Shown: positions 26,130-31,759 of the stretch, piece after piece | Layout: each line of letters opens with the position of its first letter | Numbering within the stretch: position 1 is the stretch's first letter | NCBI GenBank assembly: GCA_966211215.1 | Contig: CBIHNR010000042.1 | Span: 1-31,759 of the forward strand | Direction of reading: 5' to 3' | Source of the DNA: Desertivirga sp966211215 | GTDB lineage: Bacteria; Bacteroidota; Bacteroidia; Sphingobacteriales; Sphingobacteriaceae | DNA: 31,759 nucleotides | Notes under the pieces: generated by a model | Databases searched by the model: none | Told to the model about the DNA's origin: nothing | What the model saw: only the letters and a program-made list of their open reading frames with translations | Position numbers and translations under genes: made by a program

Positions 26130-27665
26130 TTAGTTTCTTACTCCGTTAAGTTTACCAAGTTGCTCAGTTAATTCTACTAAAATATCCTCCTGTTTTGAAG
26201 AGGCTCCTGCAAGTGATTCCGCAGTTTTGGTTAGATGTTCGGTATATTTCCCTAAATATGTTTCAAGACTTCCGCTAACAGTTTCTTGATAGTCTTTAAG
26301 TCCAATTGTAATTTTTGCAAATATATCTTGCAATCCTTTTTCAATGATCTCAAATTTCTGGGCGTAATCCGCAGACACGCCTTTTGCTATTTCTAAAGAT
26401 TTTTGGACCTCGTGGATAGTGGTTGTGTTATTTTGTAGAAACTCGTTGGAGTAACGAGAAAATAATAATTGTGATTCGCCAAACTTGCTTGACGATGTGC
26501 TAATTTCTTGCGAAACATTTCTGAATGTGAAAATAACTTTATCTAATTCCGTTTGAGCTAGATTCAGTTTATTAATATTTTGAGTTACTTCAACAGATAA
26601 TCCATTCATTTTTTCAATGCTTGTATTGAAGGCGCTAAGGAGATTTTCCGAGACTTGTAGATTTCTTGATTGTTCGGTCAGTAATGTTTGTTGCCCCGAT
26701 TGCAAATCTCCTACTTTACTTCTAAGGATTTCACTCATATCTTCAACTTGCCTTCGCATCTGGTTTGTAGACTCTTCTGATTGAGAAAGTGTTTGTTTAG
26801 AAATTTGTTGAACTACATCTTGTAGACTTCTGAAATTCTCATTTAGATTATCGGTCATGTTTTGCAATTTCGTTGGAAAATCTGTTAGTGAACCTCCTGC
26901 CTGACCGAGTAATTGAGCTAAACGTTCCATTTCGTTTTTGGTATCTCCACTCATTGAGGTTTTAAACTCTTCGATCATTTTGCCCATAGATTCCTGCAAG
27001 TCTTTCACAATGTTTTGTGTCATGTCCGTTGCCGGATCTTTGAGTTTATTGCCTAGGTTTTCGATTTCAGTTTTTACCAGTTTCAATTCTGCAACAACGC
27101 CTTCACTGGGGTCATTCAATATTTTGTGAAATCCAGCTTCAATGGTTATTGCTAAATCAGAAGAAAACGATTGCAGGGAACTAGATTGCTTTATAGACTC
27201 TTTGTAAAGGTCTCGGAATACATTTCCAGGTTTGATCGTGTTACCATTTTCGTCAGTAGACCTAAGTTCATCCCTAAGTTCTGTTATTGATTCGATTAAC
27301 TTATTGATTGCGTTAGTTTCATCGCTTAAAACACCTTTCTCATTTTTATTTTTTATAAAGGCTATTCTTTTGGAAAATATAATAGACAAGGCAATTCCTG
27401 CAATCGAGGCATAAAAAGCGGTTTTCAGCCCATCTAATAATTTTGGTATACTGCCCTCTATATTGTTTGTTTCAAAACCTAATAAACCAAATGCAATCCC
27501 ACCAAAAGTACCAAGTATGCCAATCGTTGTAAACATAGACGGTATCAAATCAAGATAATTCTGATTTACGTTTTGATACCCCTTCTTAACGCCATTTAAG
27601 GTTACTATGCCATATACTAGATAGGAAAGCATTGCAATGGCAACAAATATTTCAACTATATTCAT
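26130..27665 (-). CDS. zorA: Zorya ZorA: MotA/TolQ/ExbB-like motor subunit with cytoplasmic tail
   Basis: 511 residues. Three membrane helices are at about 4-23, 45-63 and 80-98 with the MotA/TolQ-type core IGILGTFGGIAFGLLGF and LKTAFYASIAGIALSIIFS. The remaining ~400 residues form a helical, Gln/Ser/Glu-rich cytoplasmic tail (QQISKQTLSQSEESTNQMRR, and similar). In Zorya, a ZorA pentamer around ZorB makes an ion-driven rotary motor whose long tail transmits phage sensing to ZorC/ZorD. The tail here is clearly shorter than in E. coli ZorA (about 729 residues in memory). The start overlaps the zorB stop by 4 bp (ATGA), so the two are translationally coupled. Confidence 0.92.
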   Translation of the reverse strand: MNIVEIFVAIAMLSYLVYGIVTLNGVKKGYQNVNQNYLDLIPSMFTTIGILGTFGGIAFGLLGFETNNIEGSIPKLLDGLKTAFYASIAGIALSIIFSKRIAFIKNKNEKGVLSDETNAINKLIESITELRDELRSTDENGNTIKPGNVFRDLYKESIKQSSSLQSFSSDLAITIEAGFHKILNDPSEGVVAELKLVKTEIENLGNKLKDPATDMTQNIVKDLQESMGKMIEEFKTSMSGDTKNEMERLAQLLGQAGGSLTDFPTKLQNMTDNLNENFRSLQDVVQQISKQTLSQSEESTNQMRRQVEDMSEILRSKVGDLQSGQQTLLTEQSRNLQVSENLLSAFNTSIEKMNGLSVEVTQNINKLNLAQTELDKVIFTFRNVSQEISTSSSKFGESQLLFSRYSNEFLQNNTTTIHEVQKSLEIAKGVSADYAQKFEIIEKGLQDIFAKITIGLKDYQETVSGSLETYLGKYTEHLTKTAESLAGASSKQEDILVELTEQLGKLNGVRN

Positions 27666-28384
27666 TTCTCGTTAATTTTTTCAAGTGCTTCATTGATAAT
27701 CGCCTCACTTGTTGTTACAATTCTAAATTCCACTCTCCTTGATTTATTATTATCAATTGGCTGTTTGGTATCAAAGGAAATTTTGTAATTTTTATCAACA
27801 GTACGTCCATACGAAAGTCCATTGGCTGTAAGCCAATATTGTAATCTTTCTTTTTCTACCGGTTGTAGGTTTATAAAGCAATTTTGTGTTCGCAGAAATG
27901 CAAGTACATTTCTTCCTCTGTCTTGCGAAAGCTTCATATTATCGATATAGGGATCACCTGAAAGTCTTATAGGTTTAGTGTCGGTGTGGCCTTCTATTCT
28001 TATTTCAGCAATTTTGTCTTTATACTTTTCCTGCAATACAACAGAAAGGTACTTTGGTAGAAAATCAGTCAAGATGGCTTGGAAATGTGATGTAATTTCG
28101 GAACTTCCGGTTCCAAAAAGAACTTGTGGGTTGGTGAATTTTATTGACAAATCGTTGTCAAGTTTCAAATCCCATTTTGCGAAGTCATTTTTAAAAGCGT
28201 TGTTTAGTTCATTGTATAATGCAACTTTAGATTCTTCGTAATCTTTGAATATTTGGTTCTGTTCCTTCTGGCGCTTTTCTACCAATGCCATGTACGAAAT
28301 GGACATAAAAAGAAAAATTACCATCAAAACAGTCATAAGATCAGCTAGTGGAATCCAATGGCTTTCTTTCTTTGTTCCTGACAT
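27662..28384 (-). CDS. zorB: Zorya ZorB: MotB-like stator subunit with OmpA-type peptidoglycan-binding domain
   Basis: 240 residues, the first gene of the operon. A single N-terminal membrane helix carries the ion-binding Asp15 (WIPLADLMTVLMVIFLFMS). The periplasmic domain is OmpA/MotB-like with IEGHTDT (residues 130-136), LSQDRGRNVLAFLR (152-165) and NNKSRRVEFRI. It anchors the motor to peptidoglycan and conducts protons. The length matches known ZorB. In described Zorya operons zorA precedes zorB; here zorB comes first and overlaps zorA by 4 bp. Confidence 0.93.
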   Translation of the reverse strand: MSGTKKESHWIPLADLMTVLMVIFLFMSISYMALVEKRQKEQNQIFKDYEESKVALYNELNNAFKNDFAKWDLKLDNDLSIKFTNPQVLFGTGSSEITSHFQAILTDFLPKYLSVVLQEKYKDKIAEIRIEGHTDTKPIRLSGDPYIDNMKLSQDRGRNVLAFLRTQNCFINLQPVEKERLQYWLTANGLSYGRTVDKNYKISFDTKQPIDNNKSRRVEFRIVTTSEAIINEALEKINEK

Positions 28385-28539
28385 TTATTCTTAAGCTACT
28401 TTAATTTATTGAACAGAGGGCTGGGGCACAAGCAAATGCGCTTACAATAACTATTTATACGATTCATTGACAAGGACTAAACTCCGTGCTAAAATACTAA
28501 ATAATCGATTATAGATACCCTTCACTTCCTACCCAAAAT

Positions 28540-28594
28540 AAAGATCTTATATTATGAAGCAAGTAGGATGTTTGCTTCATAATATAAGATCTTT
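28540..28594. terminator. 23-bp perfect inverted repeat upstream of the Zorya operon
   Basis: Positions 28540-28562 and 28572-28594 are exact reverse complements (core AAAGATCTTATATTATGAAG) with a 9-nt loop. Short T-rich tracts follow on both strands (CTTTT on plus, TTTATTTT on minus), so a bidirectional terminator is possible. It lies 156 bp upstream of zorB and 142 bp upstream of the next plus-strand gene. Confidence 0.55.
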
Positions 28595-28735
28595 TGCCGC
28601 TCTGGTAAGAATATTCAAAGCATAACCTCCATTGCTCTGATGTTTAACTAACTGGTAGAAACTGTCCGATTTATACATCCCTCATATTTAATTGGCAATT
28701 GCTATGTTAGCTCTGAAAAATTACAATTATAAACT

Positions 28736-28900
28736 ATGCGAGAACTTGCCCTCGTCCTGATCTGTTTGTTACCAACACTCAAACTATATTCTCAGGTAGT
28801 AAACACAATCTTTTCCCTGCGCGAATTCACTTACGATAAGCACTTAATACAATCCAGAAAGGTTAAGGAAATAGAAATTCCTTTAGTGAAGGCACAGTGA
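28736..28900 (+). pseudogene. 5' part of a frameshifted secreted YD-repeat gene
   Basis: 54 codons starting MRELALVLICLLPTLKLYSQ, a signal peptide, and continuing to EIEIPLVKAQ before a TGA. The downstream frame (28897 onward) lacks its own signal peptide or ATG and is open back to 28867. The two are best read as one gene with a one- or two-base shift between 28867 and 28897. Confidence 0.6.
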
Positions 28901-29574
28901 GCGGGAGGGAGAAAGCCTTTTTTGACAGAAGAGGGCTTCTTTCCAAAATAAGTTTTTATGACGGTACTGGAAAATTGCGGTCAGAAGAGACCTTTATATG
29001 GGATAAGCAGCAACATGTAGAGAAACAACTATCAGTGGATTATGAATACAATAAAACAGCTACTGAAAATTATTACAGGACGTACCAGGGAAATTTGTTA
29101 GTTAAAGACTCCTTAAGTTCAACTTCTGTTACCTGCGAATATGAATATAACGGACAGGGCAGGCTGATCAAAAAGCTTAACTATCAACATCATCCAAACT
29201 CGCACAAAATTCTTAGTAATAAAATTGAATATCTTTTGGATGGAACTGGAAAAACAGCCCGTGTTATAGAAACATCTTATCAAGGTCCCACTCCTGCCCA
29301 AGGTACAATTATCTCAGACAAAACAATCGAGTATGACAGCCTCGGCAAAGTCATTAAAAAGATTGAGGCTATTGATCTTGAGTTAAATGAAGGTACGATA
29401 AGCTACAAGTATGACAGTAAAGGAAACTTAATCGAAGTAACAAGACAAAGAGCAGCATCCTATACTTTTACGTACAACAAGCTCGGATTACCAGCTAAAC
29501 AGTTGATGGATTTAGAATTGGATGGTATCCATTACCCAGGCTACGAAGAGTGGAATTATTCATATTGGAAATAG
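28897..29574 (+). CDS. YD-repeat (RHS-like) protein, 3' part of a frameshifted gene
   Basis: 225 codons from a GTG. The sequence is built of YD-type beta repeats: KISFYDGTGKLRSEETFIWD, VTCEYEYNGQGRLIKKLNYQ, KTIEYDSLGKVIKKIEAI, ISYKYDSKGNLIEVTR and YTFTYNKLGLPAKQL. It ends in WNYSYWK, and no RHS core or toxin domain follows. With the upstream piece (28736-28900) it would be a ~275-residue secreted protein of unknown role. Small secreted YD-repeat proteins like this are common in Bacteroidota. The GTG is probably not the true start. Confidence 0.7.
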   Translation: MSGREKAFFDRRGLLSKISFYDGTGKLRSEETFIWDKQQHVEKQLSVDYEYNKTATENYYRTYQGNLLVKDSLSSTSVTCEYEYNGQGRLIKKLNYQHHPNSHKILSNKIEYLLDGTGKTARVIETSYQGPTPAQGTIISDKTIEYDSLGKVIKKIEAIDLELNEGTISYKYDSKGNLIEVTRQRAASYTFTYNKLGLPAKQLMDLELDGIHYPGYEEWNYSYWK

Positions 29575-29594
29575 AGCCGGCCCCTACTCTGCTG

Positions 29595-29670
29595 AAATGT
29601 CCCTAAGTTAAGCGGTTTGTTAGAACACAAACCATCGTCTCCCGGCCAGTGCCTTAACTTAACCACATTA
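29595..29670. mobile_element. 76-bp relative of the 102-bp MITE
   Basis: The termini are AATGTCCCTAAGTTAAG (29596-29612) and CTTAACTTAACCACATT (29653-29669), 14-15 of 17 matching those of the element at 17227-17328. An internal hairpin GGTTTGT/ACAAACC remains at 29614-29633. There is no clear target-site duplication, so it is a degenerate or internally deleted copy. Confidence 0.65.
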
Positions 29671-29740
29671 ATCCTTTGTGTTATGCACGGCATTCACTGT
29701 GGTTATTCTGCAACCTTTTGAAAGTTGCATGAATCAAATA

Positions 29741-29771
29741 TTTTGAAAACCAGAAAAGATATTTATATTTG
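29741..29771 (+). promoter_or_regulatory. Bacteroidota-type promoter
   Basis: TTTTG (29741-29745) and TATATTTG (29764-29771) are 18 bp apart and match the TTTG / TAnnTTTG consensus. This is the best promoter in the window, and it is followed by no open reading frame. Confidence 0.6.
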
Positions 29772-29777
29772 ACACTT

Positions 29778-29839
29778 CACATCAATTGTGATAAGGTTTA
29801 GGTTAGCCCTGTAGGTGAGGATCTGCAGGGCATTTTTTT
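29778..29839 (+). ncRNA. Candidate small RNA of about 60 nt
   Basis: The region lies between a consensus promoter and an intrinsic terminator and contains no open frame. The start is estimated as 7 nt after the -7 box. The 3' half folds into the terminator hairpin. It resembles no RNA family I know. It is convergent to the XRE genes on the minus strand. Confidence 0.4.
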
Positions 29840-29845
29840 GCCCTA
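29806..29845 (+). terminator. Intrinsic terminator, probably bidirectional
   Basis: GCCCTG (29806-29811) pairs with CAGGGC (29826-29831), followed by seven T (29833-29839). A second inverted repeat AGGGCA/TGCCCT around the T-run would act for the minus-strand XRE genes. Confidence 0.7.
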
Positions 29846-29849
29846 AAAA

Positions 29850-30053
29850 TTAGCTCTTCTTAGTACTAATTATTAACTCACGCACATCTACATCTAAAAC
29901 TTCCGCGATCGAAAACAAGGTTTCCAGAGAGGGTTGCGACTGATTGGTACACCATTTAGAAACCGATTGAGCGTTTTTATTAAGCTTTTCTGCTAGCCAG
30001 ACATTAGTCTTCTTGTTTTCCGCTAGTACTACTTTAATTCTATTGTAATCCAT
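29850..30053 (-). CDS. XRE/Cro-type helix-turn-helix regulator, copy 1
   Basis: 67 residues filled by one XRE domain (MDYNRIKVVLAENKKTNVWL, then AEKLNKNAQSVSKWCTNQSQ, then PSLETLFSIAEVLDVDVREL). It has no other domain and resembles the small Cro-like regulators of restriction-modification and toxin systems. It is 58 of 67 identical to the neighbour at 30109-30312 and lies 55 bp after it on the same strand, with similar upstream sequence, so the pair arose by a tandem duplication with a 259-bp period. Confidence 0.85.
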   Translation of the reverse strand: MDYNRIKVVLAENKKTNVWLAEKLNKNAQSVSKWCTNQSQPSLETLFSIAEVLDVDVRELIISTKKS

Positions 30054-30108
30054 GAATGCAAGCCAAAAGTTGAATGCAGACAGTACGGGCTTTCTTTGCT
30101 GTATTAAA

Positions 30109-30312
30109 TTAGCTCTTCTTTGTACTAACTAACAGCTCACGCACATCTACGTCTAAGATTTCTGCAATCGAAAACAGGGTTTCCACAGACGGCTGTGATT
30201 GGTTTGTGCACCATTTAGACACTGACTGAGCCGTCTTTTGAAGCTTTTCTGCCAACCATAAATTGGTCTTTTTTTTCTCTGCTAATACAGCCTTAATTCT
30301 ATTATAATCCAT
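30109..30312 (-). CDS. XRE/Cro-type helix-turn-helix regulator, copy 2
   Basis: 67 residues. The nine differences from the other copy lie at positions 8, 13, 18, 25, 27, 43, 52, 61 and 62. The recognition region QSVSKWCTNQSQPS is identical apart from position 43 just after it, so both should bind the same operator. It faces the 169-aa gene at 30475 across a 162-bp spacer with two perfect palindromes, a common arrangement for an autoregulator. Both reading frames are intact, which suggests selection on both copies. Confidence 0.85.
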   Translation of the reverse strand: MDYNRIKAVLAEKKKTNLWLAEKLQKTAQSVSKWCTNQSQPSVETLFSIAEILDVDVRELLVSTKKS

Positions 30313-30392
30313 GAATACAACCCCAAAGTTGAATGCTTGGACAATTTACAGATAGTAAAAAAATACCAGTCAAATCACAATTAATCTATTCT

Positions 30393-30422
30393 ATTAATAT
30401 ATTAATCTTTTAAAGCTTTAAA
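30393..30422. promoter_or_regulatory. Two adjacent 14-bp palindromes, candidate XRE operators
   Basis: ATTAATATATTAAT (30393-30406) and TTTAAAGCTTTAAA (30409-30422) are both perfect palindromes, centred 16 bp apart in the divergent spacer. AT-richness makes chance palindromes more likely, so operator function is inference. Confidence 0.4.
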
Positions 30423-30446
30423 TTAACCTAATACATTAATTTATTG

Positions 30447-30454
30447 TATTTTTG
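30447..30454 (+). promoter_or_regulatory. Candidate -7 box for the 169-aa gene
   Basis: TATTTTTG fits TAnnTTTG, 20 bp before the ATG at 30475. No clear -33 box; the palindromes lie immediately upstream, where a regulator would block access. Confidence 0.45.
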
Positions 30455-30474
30455 AAGTATTTTAAAATAATTCA

Positions 30475-30984
30475 ATGGCCTATAAACATCACACCACTTT
30501 GGACTACCAGCCCTACAATCTTAGTGATGCAGAAAAGCTGTCGCCTCAAAAAGTGATCCTTGAGTTTTATGACACATATGCTATGCCCTCCTGGGATACA
30601 TTACTGACAGAGTGGATAAAAAGCGCATTTTCGAATACGATTTGGCAGTTAGGATCGCCTTCTGCCTTATTACGATTTTATGGAGAAGTAATAAGGGCCG
30701 TAGAAGCGGCTTGGCTTATAGGAACAAGCGAGAATGGCCATACCGGTACTTTCGCCAGGGCATGCAGAGAACTTTTTCAGCAGATCGACTTAGCTCAATT
30801 TCGGGACGACCTTTGGGATTTATTAAATGCAGGGCTTTCACCCTATTCAGTCAAAGAGATAGCCGACTATAAAAGCGGAACACAAACTTTTATTTTCTTA
30901 TTCACCTTCCTGTATCTGTTAGCACCGGTTGGCAAGGAAGGTATCTCGCTCAGTTTCGAACCGCTTGGTAAAGAACTACATTAA
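30475..30984 (+). CDS. Protein of unknown function, 169 aa
   Basis: I do not recognise a family. The protein starts MAYKHHTTLDYQPYNLSDAE, has an aromatic, mostly helical middle (PSWDTLLTEWIKSAFSNTIW, LLRFYGEVIRAVEAAWLIGT, RACRELFQQIDLAQFRDDLW) and one hydrophobic stretch near 142-158 (TFIFLFTFLYLLAPVG) that could be a membrane helix or a buried strand. No signal peptide. It stands divergent from the XRE pair and may be its target. It is a plausible accessory or effector gene, but no catalytic motif is visible. Confidence 0.7.
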   Translation: MAYKHHTTLDYQPYNLSDAEKLSPQKVILEFYDTYAMPSWDTLLTEWIKSAFSNTIWQLGSPSALLRFYGEVIRAVEAAWLIGTSENGHTGTFARACRELFQQIDLAQFRDDLWDLLNAGLSPYSVKEIADYKSGTQTFIFLFTFLYLLAPVGKEGISLSFEPLGKELH

Positions 30985-31107
30985 GAAGGAACAGCAGGGA
31001 AAACGCTTTTAAAACGCTTGGAGAAGGGAGGTAAGGGGAGGAAACAAGCGATGTGTGTTAATTCAGTGTATTAAACCACCTCCGCCTTCGGCACCTCCGC
31101 CAGCGGA
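30985..31107. repeat. Hairpin-rich intergenic repeat hosting the second 267-bp element
   Basis: Contains GGGAGGTAAGGGGAGG and CACCTCCGCCTTCGGCACCT segments. A related but diverged version of the same sequence is found inside the element at 31108-31374. No gene. Confidence 0.55.
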
Positions 31108-31374
31108 CATAGCCGTTAACCTAAGGTTGTTTATTTTGGTTAATTCGTTGAAATAAAGCGCTATAAAGGATAAGGCGCTTAGTGTCCCCCTCTGGAGGGG
31201 GTAGGGGGAGGAATATGCGATATGTTATTGTTAAGCGCATTAACCACCTCCGCCTATCGGCACCTCCGCTCCGCAGGAGTCCTTTGGACCAGCGGAGGAC
31301 AGTCCTGATCAACCTCAGTTTTTAAGTCAAAGAGCTGTTTTTCAATGAACAATACGCTTAGGTTAACGGCTATG
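31108..31374. mobile_element. 267-bp non-autonomous element (MITE-like), copy 2
   Basis: The termini CATAGCCGTTAACCTAAG (31108-31125) and CTTAGGTTAACGGCTATG (31357-31374) are perfect 18-bp inverted repeats. A 9-bp target-site duplication GCCAGCGGA flanks them (31099-31107 and 31375-31383). The length equals that of copy 1 (16738-17004), but the interior is different. It carries a repeat related to the one it is inserted in, including an exact 23-bp match between 31289-31311 inside and 31376-31398 outside. No open frame is supported. Confidence 0.85.
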
Positions 31375-31429
31375 GCCAGCGGAGGACAGTCCTGATCAGA
31401 CTAAATTCTACGATTATTACAGCAATGCA

Positions 31430-31437
31430 TATATTTG
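31430..31437 (+). promoter_or_regulatory. Candidate -7 box for the Dabb gene
   Basis: TATATTTG fits TAnnTTTG, 22 bp before the start at 31460; no clear -33 box. Confidence 0.5.
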
Positions 31438-31459
31438 CGGCTTTCACAAATATTAAAAC

Positions 31460-31756
31460 ATGCTTACCCATCACGTATTATTCTGGCTAAGGCCTGATAC
31501 CACAGAAGAAGAGAAACACGCCTTTAAAAAAGGTTTAGAATCTCTGACAGCTGTTGAAACTATCAAATCTATTTACATAGGTACACCGGCACCAATTAGC
31601 CGCCCGGTGGTTGACACTACTTACACATTCTCTCTGCTTACAATTTTTGAGGATTTGGCAGGCCATGATGTTTATCAAGTTCACCCTGTACATAAAGCTT
31701 TCTTAGACCAGTTTAGAAGATTTTTTGAGAAAGTTGTTATTTACGACGCTCATTAA
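31460..31756 (+). CDS. Dabb family protein (stress-responsive A/B barrel)
   Basis: 98 residues, full length for a Dabb ferredoxin-like domain: MLTHHVLFWLRPDTTEEEKH, then IKSIYIGTPAPISRP, TYTFSLLTIFEDLAGHDVYQ and VHPVHKAFLDQFRRFFEKVV. The His of VHPVH and the strand-helix order are typical. These cytoplasmic dimers have varied or unknown functions; some are monooxygenase- or cyclase-like. A TAnnTTTG box lies 22 bp upstream, so it is probably transcribed alone. Confidence 0.9.
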   Translation: MLTHHVLFWLRPDTTEEEKHAFKKGLESLTAVETIKSIYIGTPAPISRPVVDTTYTFSLLTIFEDLAGHDVYQVHPVHKAFLDQFRRFFEKVVIYDAH

Positions 31757-31759
31757 GAT

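Noticed and set aside
26130..28384. Flagellar motor (MotAB) or ExbBD/TolQR transport pair
   Set aside because: The long helical ZorA tail and the coupled ZorC and ZorD genes identify Zorya.
31121..31312. 63-codon minus-strand frame
   Set aside because: It lies wholly inside a non-autonomous element made of hairpin repeats.

Overview
The window looks like chromosomal DNA from a Bacteroidota bacterium, most likely a Sphingobacteriaceae member close to Pedobacter or Mucilaginibacter. This rests on several TAnnTTTG-type -7 promoter boxes, the near absence of Shine-Dalgarno sites, two DUF6266 proteins, a DUF3857 protein, a secreted GH31 enzyme, RHS/YD-repeat debris and carboxypeptidase-regulatory-like domains. 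No 16S rRNA gene is present, so the genus is inferred.

Layout. 1-3240 holds envelope genes on the minus strand: a truncated DUF3857 protein, a glycine-zipper lipoprotein and a secreted esterase. 3666-11395 is a complete type I Wadjet operon (jetA, jetB, jetC, jetD) with a full-length rhuM gene placed in phase between jetB and jetC. 11568-15557 is housekeeping: a metA-family homoserine acyltransferase with the acetyl-CoA-type Glu111, and a large secreted GH31 alpha-glycosidase. 15600-17520 is a repeat-rich strip with a frameshifted gene, two small non-autonomous transposable elements with target-site duplications, a duplicated palindromic repeat and an RHS gene remnant. 17520-21045 holds a small membrane protein, two tandem DUF6266 proteins, a helix-turn-helix protein and a Crp/Fnr-type regulator.

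21193-21235 is the 3' part of a tRNA-Ala(GGC), a typical attachment-site scar. It is followed by 21433-28384, an AT-rich minus-strand operon that is a complete type I Zorya system (zorB, zorA, zorC, zorD), with A and B in swapped order. 28540-31759 holds a 23-bp perfect inverted repeat, a frameshifted secreted YD-repeat protein, a second small-element copy, a candidate short RNA with its own promoter and terminator, a tandem pair of nearly identical XRE regulators facing an unknown 169-aa gene across two palindromes, a second 267-bp element and a Dabb protein.

How the genes work together. Wadjet (SMC-like JetABC plus the TOPRIM nuclease JetD) is known to restrict circular plasmids. Zorya (ZorAB ion-driven motor, ZorC, and the ZorD helicase-nuclease) is known to restrict phages. 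With a tRNA att scar between them and mobile repeats around them, the window reads as an accessory defence region interleaved with ordinary chromosomal genes. The least ordinary points are the RhuM insertion in Wadjet, the B-A-C-D Zorya order with a short ZorA tail, two related families of terminal-inverted-repeat elements (one with its empty site preserved 1.4 kb away), and the possible small RNA.
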